The notes under the pieces are model-generated. The model did no database searches. It was not told where the DNA came from and saw nothing but the letters and a program-made list of their open reading frames with translations. Of a DNA stretch of 64,000 nt, positions 18,448-27,694 are shown piece after piece. Every line of letters begins with the position of its first letter. The first letter of the stretch is position 1. Both the position numbers and the translations under genes were made by a program. The stretch covers positions 12,002-76,001 of the forward strand of contig JBCCJA010000011.1 of assembly GCA_039045975.1 (NCBI GenBank), given 5' to 3'. This DNA is from JBCCJA01 sp039045975. Lineage in GTDB: Bacteria; Planctomycetota; Planctomycetia; Planctomycetales; Planctomycetaceae.

Positions 18448-19731
18448 TTACGAGAACAGTTCGGTGACGACGGCGCCGTCGTCGACCGTTTTGAACGGGC
18501 GGCCCGAGGGGCTCCAGATCTCGCGGTCGGCGTCGATGCCGAGGGAGTGGCAGCAGGAGCGGAGCAGGTCGGTGATCGTGACCGGACGGTCGGTCACCTC
18601 GTGTCCGCCTGCCGACGTTTCGCCGATCACCTGCCCGCCGCGGACGCCGCCGCCGGCCAGGAGTACGTTGTAAGCCTTCGGGAAGTGATTCCGCCCGGCG
18701 GCGTTGGTGATCTTCGGCGTGCGGCCGAACTCGCCGGCGACGACGACGAGCGTCTTCTCAAGCATCCCGCGGGCTTCGAGGTCGTCGACGAGGGCGGCGA
18801 CGGCTCGGTCGACGGGCGGGGCGAGCGACGCGACGCGTCCGAACCCGTCGGCGTGCGTGTCCCAGCCGTCGGAGACCACTTCGACGAACGTCACGCCCCG
18901 CTCGACGAGGCGGCGGGCCATCAGGCAGCCGTCGCCGAACGGTGTTTCGCCATACGCGGTCCGGACCGATCGTGGCTCGCCCTCGACGGAGAACGCGTCG
19001 AGCCGTTTCGACAGCGTGAGGTTGATCGCCGCGTCGTACAGGCCGTCGTGGCCCGAGGTGTCGCCGACGGCGAGTGCCTGTTGCAGGTCACGGCGAAGGG
19101 CGTCCCGCCGGCGGAGCTCGTCGGCGGTCGTCGACGGCCGCATTTCGTCGGGCAGGCGTCCCGCCGTTCGCATTTTCATCGGGTCGTAAGCGGTGCCTAG
19201 GAAGGTCGCCGAGCGGCCCTCGTCGGTGCGGAACGCGCTGCCGACGGCGACGCTGCCGGGCAGGTCGCCGCCCGCCCGGTTTCGTTGGTGGACGACACGA
19301 GCGCCGAAGCCGGGGTGCCGCACCGACGGGACCGGCCGGAAGCCGGTGTGACTCTGGTACGAGGCCCGCGTGTGGTCGGCCTCTTTGCCGGTCATCGAGC
19401 GGACGACGGCGAAGCGGTCGAGGGCGGCGGCGACGCGGGGCCAATGCTCGGCGACGCGGACGCCGGGGACCGCGGTCTCGATCGCCGCCGTCGGCCCGCC
19501 GGGCTCCGTGCCGGGCTTCGGCGAGAAGGTCTCGAACTGACTCGGCCCGCCCGCGAGCCAGAGGAGGATCATCGACCGCTCCTCGCGACGGAGCTGGTCG
19601 GCGTGTGCGGCGACGACCGGCCCGAACCCGGCCGCGTGTAGTCCCGCCCCGGCGACGGCGACGGTCGCGTCGCCGAGCCAGCGACGCCGCGGCCCGGCGG
19701 CCGTTCGCGGCAGACGACGGGGTGAGTTCAT
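18448..19731 (-). CDS. DUF1501 domain protein (sulfatase-fold, planctomycete type)
   Basis: Partner of the upstream DUF1549/DUF1553 protein in a pair that is highly expanded in Planctomycetota; biochemical role unknown. The N-terminus carries a twin-arginine-like export signal (RRRWLGDA followed by a hydrophobic stretch). Family blocks: MILLWLAGGPSQFETFSPKP, GVTFVEVVSDGWDTHADGF, LVVVAGEFGRTPKI, GRNHFPKAYNVLLAGGGV and the end DLLRSCCHSLGID. DUF1501 proteins share the alkaline-phosphatase/sulfatase fold. ATG 19731 was preferred over GTG 19743. About 45 bases separate it from the preceding gene, so one operon is likely. At 427 residues it is normal. Confidence 0.93.
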   Translation of the reverse strand: MNSPRRLPRTAAGPRRRWLGDATVAVAGAGLHAAGFGPVVAAHADQLRREERSMILLWLAGGPSQFETFSPKPGTEPGGPTAAIETAVPGVRVAEHWPRVAAALDRFAVVRSMTGKEADHTRASYQSHTGFRPVPSVRHPGFGARVVHQRNRAGGDLPGSVAVGSAFRTDEGRSATFLGTAYDPMKMRTAGRLPDEMRPSTTADELRRRDALRRDLQQALAVGDTSGHDGLYDAAINLTLSKRLDAFSVEGEPRSVRTAYGETPFGDGCLMARRLVERGVTFVEVVSDGWDTHADGFGRVASLAPPVDRAVAALVDDLEARGMLEKTLVVVAGEFGRTPKITNAAGRNHFPKAYNVLLAGGGVRGGQVIGETSAGGHEVTDRPVTITDLLRSCCHSLGIDADREIWSPSGRPFKTVDDGAVVTELFS

Positions 19732-19776
19732 GGCCAACAGCACGGTCCGGCGGGGCGGGTAAACAGCGTGAACAGT

Positions 19777-21654
19777 CTACCGACGAGACACGAACTCGAC
19801 GTGATTGAGTAACGCCCACGCGAGGTCGGTATAGGCGGCCCGGCGGTCGTCGGAAGCCGCCATGTGCGACGTGGCGACGGTCCGCTCGGCGGGCCGCGGG
19901 TCTCGCCCGAGCATATGACGGTATAGCCGCGTGACCGCGTCCTCGTCGTCGGCCGAGGCCCTGAGGAGCCTCGCGATCGGCGTGGAGCCGCGGGCCGTCA
20001 GCGTCCACGCCAGCCTCGCGTCGTTCATCAGCGTGAGGGCCTGTCGGACGCCGCCGGTGATCGACCGGCGGTCGAGCGACGGATCGTACAGAAAGCGTGC
20101 GGCGAGGTCGTTCCGGACGGACGGGGAGAGGCCGAGCGCGTCGTCGACGAGGTTGGCGATCGTCTCGCCGCGGAGCCGGGTCGGTGCCGTCGCCGCGAAG
20201 GGGTGCCCGAGTTCGGGGTCGGCCCGCCCGGCGTCGACGGCGCGGCGGTACGCCCGCGTGCGGAGGACGACCGCGAAGAGCCGGCGAATGTCGCGGCCGG
20301 AGCGGGCGAAGTCTTCGGTTAATATCTCGAACGCGTCCGGGGCCAGTGTCTGGCGGTCGGGCCCGAGGTCGTCGACGGGGGAGACGAAGCCCGCGCCGAC
20401 CAATTCCGCCCAGACGCGGTTCACGAAGGCGCGGTCGAGCCAGCGGCCGTCCGGGTCGGTCAATCCGGCGGCCGCGTCGGCACGCAGCTCGGGGTCGGTC
20501 CGGCCGCGTTGCAGTTCCCTCCGCCGCGACGCGCGTGCGGCCGGCGAGTCGCTCGGCGGCTTCGCCGGGCCGGTTCGCTTTATGAACAGTCCAGGGACGA
20601 TCGGCTCGCCGCGGCTGCGGCCGTCGTCAAGGTCTGCCATGAAATAAGTAGAGCGGGCCGCGTCGGACGGCGGGACGCGGAGTAGGTCTTCGGCGGCGAG
20701 TCGGCCGTCCTCGTCGCCGACTTCGTCGACCCACCTTAAAAACCGTCGGAGTATGGCCGCGTTCGACCCCCGCCGGCCGCGGATGTCGGCCTCGGAGACC
20801 GCCCCGTCTTTATCGCTATCGTATTTCCGCACGAGGGCCGACGGGTTCGTCCTCGCCAGGGCCGTGAGGTCGTCGATCTCGTCGGCATAGACGGTTTTTA
20901 AAACCCGACCGTCGGCCCGACCGGATCGATAGCGGACGCCCGAGAAGTACGCCGCGAAGCGGTGGAAATCGCTCCGCGTCCAGATGTCGAACGGGTGGTC
21001 GTGGCAGTTCGCGCACGCGATCTGGCTGCCGAGGAAGATCCGGCCGGCCTCGGCCGCGATTTCTTCCGGGTCGGCCGCGTAAGCGGCGATGAAGGCGGCG
21101 GCGCCGTTTTGGAGGGCGTCGCCTTCGGCGGTGATCATCGCCGCGACGATCGCGTCCCAGCCGTCCCCTGCGTTCCAGCGTTCGCCGAGCCACTCCGTGA
21201 AGGTCGGGCGGAGTTCCTGGGCCCGCCGGTCCGTGATGCGGGTGAAGATCGCGTCGCGGAACAGGGCCGCCCAATGCCTCCCGAAGCGGCCGTCGGCGAG
21301 CAGCCGGGCGATCGCGTCGTCCCGCGCGAAATCACCCGACGTTGCCGCGTCGATCACGTCGGCAGGGGGAAGCCGGCCGACGACGTCGAGCCACAGCCGG
21401 ACCGCGTACGCCGGGTCGTCGGCCAGCGGGGCGGGCGTGACGCCCCGGTCTTGCAGTTCCGCTTCGATCACGCGGTCGACTTCGGCCGCGACTGCTGCGG
21501 GGGACGGCAACGGCTCGGACGCGTGCGCGACCGATGCCAGCGGGATCATCAAACCCACGATCGCCGGCCCGACCATCGAACACAGACCGGGTCGGTCGAC
21601 CGTCGCGGGTGGCGGCTGCGGCGGGGCCTCGGCGGTCGGCAAGTCGGCGAGCAC
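19777..21654 (-). CDS. DUF1549/DUF1553 domain protein with heme-like CxxCH motif
   Basis: Large exported protein of the planctomycete PSD1 type. DUF1549 (about residues 55-250) shows RLWLDVVGRLPPADVI and CANCHDHPFDIWTR, a c-type-heme-like CxxCH. A single EF-hand-like loop, YDSDKDGAVSEADI (about 275-290), lies in the middle. DUF1553 (about 395-610) shows FVNRVWAELVGAGFVSPVDD and ALTLMNDARL. The start is uncertain: GTG 21654 is the longest, while ATG 21576 gives a signal-like MVGPAIVGLMIPLASVAHA. No N-terminal PSD1 cytochrome domain is present. Followed by the DUF1501 gene. Confidence 0.9.
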   Translation of the reverse strand: MLADLPTAEAPPQPPPATVDRPGLCSMVGPAIVGLMIPLASVAHASEPLPSPAAVAAEVDRVIEAELQDRGVTPAPLADDPAYAVRLWLDVVGRLPPADVIDAATSGDFARDDAIARLLADGRFGRHWAALFRDAIFTRITDRRAQELRPTFTEWLGERWNAGDGWDAIVAAMITAEGDALQNGAAAFIAAYAADPEEIAAEAGRIFLGSQIACANCHDHPFDIWTRSDFHRFAAYFSGVRYRSGRADGRVLKTVYADEIDDLTALARTNPSALVRKYDSDKDGAVSEADIRGRRGSNAAILRRFLRWVDEVGDEDGRLAAEDLLRVPPSDAARSTYFMADLDDGRSRGEPIVPGLFIKRTGPAKPPSDSPAARASRRRELQRGRTDPELRADAAAGLTDPDGRWLDRAFVNRVWAELVGAGFVSPVDDLGPDRQTLAPDAFEILTEDFARSGRDIRRLFAVVLRTRAYRRAVDAGRADPELGHPFAATAPTRLRGETIANLVDDALGLSPSVRNDLAARFLYDPSLDRRSITGGVRQALTLMNDARLAWTLTARGSTPIARLLRASADDEDAVTRLYRHMLGRDPRPAERTVATSHMAASDDRRAAYTDLAWALLNHVEFVSRR

Positions 21655-21660
21655 TGCGCA

Positions 21661-21696
21661 AAGAAAAACGGGCGGCGGATTATAATCCGCCGCCCG
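21661..21696 (-). terminator. Rho-independent terminator of the outer membrane protein gene
   Basis: A perfect 14-bp inverted repeat (CGGGCGGCGGATTA and its complement, 21669-21696) is followed on the minus strand by TTTTTCTT. It lies 68 bases past the stop of the outer membrane protein gene and just before the DUF1549 gene, separating the two same-strand units. Confidence 0.9.
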
Positions 21697-21763
21697 TGGT
21701 CACTTCGCTGCGAATTCTGCCGTCGCGAGGTTTATCGGCCTCCGACGGCAGCCCCGTCGGCGG

Positions 21764-23188
21764 TCACCAGGTCAGGCCCGAGCCGATCGAGAAGCCGATC
21801 AGATCGAGGTCGAGGCCGGTCGAGATCGCGCCGGCGGAGGCGTACCCGTTCGGCAGGGTGACCTGCGAGAAGGTCGACGCGATCGCGCCGGTCGCGTTCC
21901 AGTACTGGTACTCGAACGCGGCCCGGATGAAGGCGTCGGCGCAGATGCACTTCAGCGGGAAGCGATACTCGCCGCCGAGTTGGACCTCGAGGATGAACAG
22001 CTCGTCGTCCTGGTCGATCGCGTAGTAGTCGCCGTCGAAGTCGGCGGCCCGTTCGTTGGTGGCGGGGCCGGTCGAGGGCGTCGGCGGATACAGGTTGCCC
22101 GACGCGTGCACGAACGTGTTCGCCGCGTTGTGCGTGTCGCCGAACAGGACCGAGCCGCGGAACCCGCCGAACAGGTGGAACCCGCTGCAGAACAGCTGAC
22201 GCGTGATCTGACCGCCGAACGTCACGCCCGTGCCGTTGAAGCTCGCCAGGGCGGTCGACGACGTCGAGAAGATCTCGCTGAAGAACTCTTCCTGGTTCGC
22301 CAGGAACTGCGTCGAGTCGTACTCGGCGTGCCGCAGGCCCGCGAAGAACAGGCCGTCGCCGTTGCAGAAGTTGAAGTACCGCTGCGCCTCGATGTCGACG
22401 GTGAACAGGTCAAAGCTCGTCGTGCCGAACGTCGACGTCTGGCCGACGGCGCCGAACGGGACGAGCGAGTTCGCGACCTGCTGGACCTCGAAGTACCGGA
22501 ACGCCACGCCGTAGCAGCCCGAGCGGACGCCGAGCGTCAGCCGCGGGGCGACGACGAGGTCGTCGAAGTCGTTCGACGCCCGCGTGAAGTTGTTATTCAC
22601 GGCGAACGGCGTCGCGGCCTCGCAGAACAGCTCGTTGTGCAGGCCGCTGACGATCGGGAACAGGAAGACCGACTCGACCTGGGCGAAGACGTGCTTCGGC
22701 GCTTTCGGAGCAGCGACGCAGCCGACGCCGTAAGCCGTCGTGCCACACCCGGCGGGCCCGCACGCCCCGGTCCCGCAAGCCGCCGTACCGCAGGCCCCGC
22801 CGTAAGCCGGGGCGGGGGCGTGATAGACCGGCGCGTGGTGCGTGACGGTCGGGCCGCAGTTGCCGGTCTGGCAGGCGACCGGCGTGACTTCCGTCACGGT
22901 CGCCGACACCGGCGTGACTGTCTGCGGCCTGACGGCCGCCCGCGGGGCGGGCGTGGCCGTCGCCGGGACGAGCAGTTCGCCCGTGTAGGCGTCGTAAGTG
23001 CCGTAGGGCTCGACGTGCCCGTTCGCGACGCCGACGCCGTACGGGTCGTTGTAGCCGACCGGGCTGGCCTGCGAAGCGGCGGCCCGCGTCGCCCAGGACG
23101 GCGGGGCGAGCTCGGCGGCGAACGCGGCCGCCGGGATGAACGAAATCAGGACGGCCGAGAGTCGGACCGTGAGGCGGGTGCGGGACAT
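21764..23188 (-). CDS. Lpg1974-type outer membrane beta-barrel protein
   Basis: 474-residue exported protein. ATG 23188 is preceded by GGAGG at five bases and gives a signal peptide ending AAAFAAEL. A Pro/Ala/Thr-rich region leads to a Gly/Cys-rich tract (about residues 110-155; repeated C-G-T/A units such as GACGTAACGTGACGPAGC), then a beta-barrel of about 300 residues with alternating aromatic strands: AQVESVFLFPIVSGL, VVAPRLTLGVRSGCYGVAFR, DLFTVDIEAQRYFNF, FFAGLRHAEYDS, FEYQYWNATG, ending LIGFSIGSGLTW. This matches the Lpg1974 pore-forming family common in planctomycetes. The many cysteines before the barrel may crosslink it in the cell wall (inference). Confidence 0.88.
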   Translation of the reverse strand: MSRTRLTVRLSAVLISFIPAAAFAAELAPPSWATRAAASQASPVGYNDPYGVGVANGHVEPYGTYDAYTGELLVPATATPAPRAAVRPQTVTPVSATVTEVTPVACQTGNCGPTVTHHAPVYHAPAPAYGGACGTAACGTGACGPAGCGTTAYGVGCVAAPKAPKHVFAQVESVFLFPIVSGLHNELFCEAATPFAVNNNFTRASNDFDDLVVAPRLTLGVRSGCYGVAFRYFEVQQVANSLVPFGAVGQTSTFGTTSFDLFTVDIEAQRYFNFCNGDGLFFAGLRHAEYDSTQFLANQEEFFSEIFSTSSTALASFNGTGVTFGGQITRQLFCSGFHLFGGFRGSVLFGDTHNAANTFVHASGNLYPPTPSTGPATNERAADFDGDYYAIDQDDELFILEVQLGGEYRFPLKCICADAFIRAAFEYQYWNATGAIASTFSQVTLPNGYASAGAISTGLDLDLIGFSIGSGLTW

Positions 23189-23554
23189 CGATACCTCCGA
23201 AGGACAGCGGCCGACCGGGCCGGCGGGCGTCGGGACTTCCGTGTGCGGTGGGGCGTTTCCGTGTCGCGGCCGACGTGCGGGCGGCCGCTCGCACCCGCTC
23301 CCAACGGACCGCGGGCTGTCACACCGCATCGGCGTTACGGGCCGACCGACTCGCACGACCGGCCCCCGCGCCGCACCGGCGGAGCAAGCGTTCGTTCCCG
23401 CCCGTCCCGTTCCGGAGGGACGACCGTTTTAAGTTCCGGCCCCACGGTCGCGATCGTTCTGTCGCCAAGAAATCGGCGTCGTGAGCCGGCCCTCGCTGTC
23501 GGCCCGTGCTTCGCGGATTTAACTTCTTAAGCTCATCGCCACGCGAGAGGCAAA
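23189..23554. other. Divergent intergenic region, outer membrane protein / WGR-SMI1 gene
   Basis: About 366 bases of very GC-rich sequence between divergent genes. Apart from the strong ribosome binding site of the outer membrane protein gene (GGAGG on the minus strand) and GAGAGG before the other gene, no promoter or repeat could be identified. Confidence 0.4.
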
Positions 23555-24325
23555 ATGCCGGTCGGAAGAATGACGCGACTCTATTTCGATGACGGGCGGG
23601 TCCGAAGCTTCTGGCACGGACGGACCGTCGGTCGCGTGCGGGTCACGACTGCGGGGCCGACCGGTATGACGGGACGCACGACCCGTCGTGAGTTCTCGAC
23701 CGCGGCGTCCGCGAGGGCGAGTTTGAAGAGTCTGGCAGAGAAGAAGCGGGCTTCAGGTTTCCGTGACTACGATCCGGACGCGGTCGCGGTGTACCGGCCG
23801 AAGGGGCGTCGGCCGGCCACCGAGAAGCAGTTAGACAAACTCGCGGTGGCGGTCGGCTATCAAATCCCCGACGAATATCTCCGCTTTTTGAGGACGGCGA
23901 ACGGCGGCTACCCGCTCCCCGGCTACATCGCGATCCCCGACCCGCCTTACGGCGTCGGGACGTGGGGCGCAGGTCTACTGCCGGGACTGTTCGCCGACGA
24001 GACTGATCCGCTCAGCCTGTGGTGGTATTTGCGGCGGACGTCGCCGTTGCTGCCGGACGGGGTCTTGCCGGTCGCAGTCGACAGCGACACGTTCGGCCTC
24101 TGGCTCGGCGAGCCGCACGCCGTCTACAAGTTCGACCACGAAGAGCCGTCGGGCGAGGAAGACGAGGACGGCAACGTCGCCTGGACCTGGGACGACGCCG
24201 TCGTCGTCGCCCAGTCGTTCGACGAGTTCCTCGGCCGGATCGCGAACTTGGCCGCCGACGAGCCGGACGCCTACAGGCCGGCCCCGCCCGACGGATGGAC
24301 GCCGTACCGACCGTCCTGCGGCTGA
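23555..24325 (+). CDS. WGR-like plus SMI1/KNR4 (SUKH) domain protein
   Basis: 256 residues. The N-terminal part (about 5-70) resembles a WGR domain: MTRLYFDDGRVRSFWHGRTV, a 'W-G-R'-like turn degenerated to W-H-G-R, and a helix with LKSLAEKKRASGFRDY. The C-terminal part (about 85-240) is SMI1/KNR4: ATEKQLDKLAVAVGYQIPDE, YLRFLRTANGGYP, LPVAVDSDTFGLWL and VVAQSFDEFLGRI. SUKH proteins are best known as immunity proteins to contact-dependent toxins, but many have other roles and no toxin gene is adjacent. ATG 23555 has GAGAGG upstream. Confidence 0.8.
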   Translation: MPVGRMTRLYFDDGRVRSFWHGRTVGRVRVTTAGPTGMTGRTTRREFSTAASARASLKSLAEKKRASGFRDYDPDAVAVYRPKGRRPATEKQLDKLAVAVGYQIPDEYLRFLRTANGGYPLPGYIAIPDPPYGVGTWGAGLLPGLFADETDPLSLWWYLRRTSPLLPDGVLPVAVDSDTFGLWLGEPHAVYKFDHEEPSGEEDEDGNVAWTWDDAVVVAQSFDEFLGRIANLAADEPDAYRPAPPDGWTPYRPSCG

Positions 24326-24346
24326 CGCCGGCAGCGGGCGGGCGAT

Positions 24347-24420
<74 letters not shown>

Positions 24421-24543
24421 CCGGCCTCCGGCTCTCGGCGGAGCGTACCGACTCGCTTGTCTTGCGACACCCACGGCCCCGTGGCCGTTCGGGCGGGCCG
24501 GCCTAAAACTCCGGGCGCCCGCCAATCAGCCACTGGACGTCGC

Positions 24544-25251
24544 ATGGTTACCGCATTGAATCGCGTTCCAGAGCCGGCCGTCGAAGACGCCTCTGCCGAG
24601 GCCGAAGTCTACGACAAGATGGATCACACGGCGGTCAACGAGGCGTTCTGTGTCGACCTGCTCGCGGCGGTCGAGACGGCCGGGTTGGGGCCGAAGCTGC
24701 ACGACGGGGTCGATCCGCTGCGACTGCTTGATGTCGGGACCGGGACCGCGCGGATCCCGATCATGCTCGCCCGACGGCCGATCTTCCTGAAGCCGATCGT
24801 CGTGGAGCCCGACGAGGCGATGCTCAATCGCGCACGGCTCAACATGTATGCGTCGGGCCTGCAGGCGAACATCGACCTGCGGGCCGGGGCGGCCGGGTCC
24901 CTCGAATTCGAGGACGGGGCCTTCGACGCCGTGATGTCCAACAGCGTGTTGCATCACATGGACGATGTGACCGCCGGGCTCGCGGACATGGTCCGCGTGT
25001 TGAGGCCTGGCGGCCTGTTGTTCGTACGGGACCTCGCACGGCCGGCGAGCGAGCAAGACGTTACGGAACTCGTCACACGTCACGCCTCAAGCGAGCCCGA
25101 GGCGGCGAAGACGTTACTCGAGCAATCTCTGCGGGCGGCTTACACGCCCGACGAGATCACCGAAATCGCCAAAGCCGTAGGGCTGCCCGACGCGGACCTG
25201 GTAATGTCGTCCGATCGTCATTGGACCCTGTCCGCGGTCAAACCCGGTTAA
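24544..25251 (+). CDS. Class I SAM-dependent methyltransferase
   Basis: 235 residues. ATG 24544 chosen; the frame upstream runs through the tRNA antisense and is not coding. Rossmann motif I is LRLLDVGTGTARIPIML, motif II ends IVVEPDEAMLNRARLN, the post-motif region is FDAVMSNSVLHHMDDV and motif III is LRPGGLLFVRDLARP. This matches Methyltransf_11-type enzymes of small molecules; the substrate cannot be told. The C-terminal part (YTPDEITEIAKAVGLPDADL) is typical for UbiE-like relatives, yet the specific UbiE signatures are absent. Confidence 0.9.
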   Translation: MVTALNRVPEPAVEDASAEAEVYDKMDHTAVNEAFCVDLLAAVETAGLGPKLHDGVDPLRLLDVGTGTARIPIMLARRPIFLKPIVVEPDEAMLNRARLNMYASGLQANIDLRAGAAGSLEFEDGAFDAVMSNSVLHHMDDVTAGLADMVRVLRPGGLLFVRDLARPASEQDVTELVTRHASSEPEAAKTLLEQSLRAAYTPDEITEIAKAVGLPDADLVMSSDRHWTLSAVKPG

Positions 25252-25275
25252 CGGATCGCCGGCGGTGGATGCGAT

Positions 25276-26403
25276 CTAGAAGCGCGGTGAGGCCGCGACC
25301 GCGGGTCGCAACACGGGGCCGCCTAGCCTCTTCGGCTCGGTGTTGAGAACCCAGTTATTGCGAGAAAGCGGTCGACGACTGACGCTCGGTGCGACTGCGG
25401 TCGGTTCGGCCTCGAAGTTCGTCAGAGTGATCGCCGGTTGCGGCTCTTCTCTTTTTGTCTCTGTCTTCGGCGGCTCGACGTGGGACACTAGTGCGATCTG
25501 TGAAATGCTTTTGAGATCGAAGTCTCGACCGGCGATGACCTTCATCGGGCCGAGCCGCGGGTGGTCGGGCCAGCGGGCCTCGACTTGTTCGGCGAGCCGG
25601 CTCGCCCGCGCGGCGTCGCCCGCTTTCGCGACGCAGACCGTGCGGAAGATTTCGGTCTCGGCGTGACGTCCTGCCGGGGCGAGGCGGTCGAGCGTCTCGA
25701 CGGCTTCTTCGGGCCGGCCGACGCGGACCGAGCAGAGGGCATACTTGAGCGTCGATCCGCGGTCCCAGCCGGCGGCGTCGGTCGCCATGGCGTAGTTCGC
25801 CCGCGCCCCGGCCCAGTCGCCCGCATCGAACAGGCATTTAGCCAGGCGGAGCCGCAGCCCGTCCTGCTCGCCCCCGGTCCTGAGTGCCGCCGCATATGCT
25901 TTCGCCGCGTTGCCCGCATCGCCGACGGTCTCGCACAGGCGGGCGGCGGCGACGAGAAGGCGCGACGCGTTCCCGTCCGAAGTCCGTGCGGCCGCGTCGG
26001 CGAGCACCCGGATCGCCTCGACCGTGCGACCCGCGTCGACATAGGTCACCGACAGTTTGCGGGCCGCCGGGATGTCGGCCGGGGCCAGTTCGACCGCGCG
26101 GCGATAGGCCGCGATCGCGTCGTCACGGCGACCGAGGACGCGGCAGAGGTCGCCTACCTGTTGTTGGACGGCGGCGTCGCGGGGGTGGGCGGCGGCCGCG
26201 GCGTGGACCGCGACGGCGGCCTCACGGTGCCGGCCGAGGCGGTGCAACAACTCCGCTTCCGGCAGGTAGAGGTCGGTGCGGTTCGGCTCGGCCCTCGCCG
26301 CGGCCCTGAGGTCGGCGAGGCGGTCGGCGGCCGACTGGCCGCAGGCCGATCCTGCCGCAGACGCGGCGAAGAGGACCGTCACACAGATCCGTGTCGTGTT
26401 CAT
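25276..26403 (-). CDS. Exported TPR-repeat protein
   Basis: 375 residues. Signal peptide MNTTRICVTVLFAASAAGSA with cleavage near CGQ (possibly a lipoprotein-like Cys21). Tandem tetratricopeptide repeats fill about residues 27-290, for example LLHRLGRHREAAVAVHAAAA and LCRVLGRRDDAIAAYRRAVE, each about 34 residues with the usual Gly8/Ala20 pattern. The C-terminal 80 residues are Pro/Thr-rich and disordered-looking. Its start overlaps the stop of the upstream membrane protein by four bases (ATGA), so the two are translationally coupled and probably act together at the envelope. Confidence 0.85.
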   Translation of the reverse strand: MNTTRICVTVLFAASAAGSACGQSAADRLADLRAAARAEPNRTDLYLPEAELLHRLGRHREAAVAVHAAAAAHPRDAAVQQQVGDLCRVLGRRDDAIAAYRRAVELAPADIPAARKLSVTYVDAGRTVEAIRVLADAAARTSDGNASRLLVAAARLCETVGDAGNAAKAYAAALRTGGEQDGLRLRLAKCLFDAGDWAGARANYAMATDAAGWDRGSTLKYALCSVRVGRPEEAVETLDRLAPAGRHAETEIFRTVCVAKAGDAARASRLAEQVEARWPDHPRLGPMKVIAGRDFDLKSISQIALVSHVEPPKTETKREEPQPAITLTNFEAEPTAVAPSVSRRPLSRNNWVLNTEPKRLGGPVLRPAVAASPRF

Positions 26404-27296
26404 CGCGACTCCTCGCCGTCGGGTGCCGGTGGCAGGTCGGTCGGGGCGTACGGGTCGAGGGAATCGCCGAAGACCCGGGGGAGGATTTCGACGACCCAGT
26501 CACGCGGGAACGGCCGCAGGTCGTCGGCGAAGGGCCCGGCCGCGGGGGTGGCCGTCGCGAGGCGTATCGCCTCCCGACTGACCGCGACCAGTTCGGTCCG
26601 CATGCGGGCTAACTCGCGCCGTCGGGCCTCTTCGGCGACGCCGATGCGATCGATCGACGCCCGCAACGCGGCGAGCTCGCCCAGCCATAACGGCGAGTCG
26701 GCGTCGGCCCGCGTCGTGGTGTCGGCGAAAAACGGCTCGTCGATGTCCGGAGGCCCGCCTTCCGTCGTGACCGGCGAAAGGTCGGGTTCGGGCTGGGGCG
26801 GGAAGAAGCTCGTGTCGTCGAGCGGGACGGTGGGGGCGGGTCTCGTGAGCGGTCCGGCCGGCCCGTCGAGCGCCGCGACACGGGCCAGGGGGAACGAGTA
26901 GCCCGGCGGCGTGCCGACCCGCCCTTTGCCGCCGCCGGACGAGACGGCGACGTCGAAGAGCGGCGTGGCGTCGCCGGGCGTCGCCCGCGAGCCGTCGAAT
27001 GACGCAGGTGTCGGACTGTCGATCGCCGGAGCCGAAGCGACGGACCCGTTCGGGACCGGTCGGCCGGCGGCCGCGAGCAGCGTTTCGAGTCGCGACGGGA
27101 CCGATGGCGGGAGCGCGTTCGGATCGATCGGGGGTCTCGTCGGGTCTTCGAACGACGACGGCCGGCCGTTCCTTTCGGCGTGGGCGAGCAGGTACGCGGT
27201 CGAAGCCGTCGGGGCCGGGATGAAGACGAGCGCGAGCACGACCGCGACGCCGGCGGCCAAAGCAAAACGGGCGGCCGAGAGGGCCGACGACGGCAT
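26400..27296 (-). CDS. Single-pass membrane protein with long Pro-rich periplasmic region
   Basis: 298 residues from ATG 27296; an in-frame GTG 27344 would add 16 residues. One transmembrane helix, ARFALAAGVAVVLALVFIPA (about residues 9-28), is followed by a long Pro/Ser/Asp-rich low-complexity region (about 40-200) and then a predicted coiled coil with LGELAALRASIDRIGVAEEA and ARRRELARMRTELVAVSREA (about 200-250). The last 45 residues contain FPRDWVVEILPRVFGDSL. Coupled to the TPR protein downstream. The anchored coiled-coil/TPR pair could be a scaffold or secretion accessory; this is inference and no family was recognised. Confidence 0.7.
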   Translation of the reverse strand: MPSSALSAARFALAAGVAVVLALVFIPAPTASTAYLLAHAERNGRPSSFEDPTRPPIDPNALPPSVPSRLETLLAAAGRPVPNGSVASAPAIDSPTPASFDGSRATPGDATPLFDVAVSSGGGKGRVGTPPGYSFPLARVAALDGPAGPLTRPAPTVPLDDTSFFPPQPEPDLSPVTTEGGPPDIDEPFFADTTTRADADSPLWLGELAALRASIDRIGVAEEARRRELARMRTELVAVSREAIRLATATPAAGPFADDLRPFPRDWVVEILPRVFGDSLDPYAPTDLPPAPDGEESR

Positions 27297-27694
27297 GGGG
27301 TCGAATCCGTTCGAACTCGCGAAGACAGGGGGCGCAGCCGCCACACGTGCCGACGGCTCACGCCGTCGCTACGTATCGACGGCTCGTGACCCGTTTCGCC
27401 TGCCTAATCGATCGAATCGACGCGATCGGTCTTTCCGGCGTCGATGTGCGGGGATTCCCCGCGGGTCGCCGATTCGGCTCAAGTCGGCCGGCCATGAGAG
27501 GGTGGCGACCGTCGAAGAAGCCGCGATCGCGACGCGGCGGGGTCCCCTCAAAGCTCCTAGCTTTCCCCGCCGCGCCGCATCGCAGACGTTTCGTCCGCGT
27601 CAGAGGGCACGGCGTCGCCGGCTCGGGGCGACCCGAAAACGTAAGTCACGCCGATCGCGAGTCAAACGCTTCGTCCGAGGAACCGCCGAACGGC
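27297..27694. other. Intergenic stretch without recognisable gene
   Basis: About 400 bases between the end of the DnaA-like gene and the start of the coiled-coil membrane protein, both on the minus strand. Open frames here are shadows. No terminator, tRNA or DnaA-box-like 9-mer cluster was seen. Confidence 0.4.

Noticed and set aside
21980..23530. Plus-strand frame of about 516 codons opposite the outer membrane protein
   Set aside because: Shadow of the minus-strand gene, which has a signal peptide, ribosome binding site and terminator.
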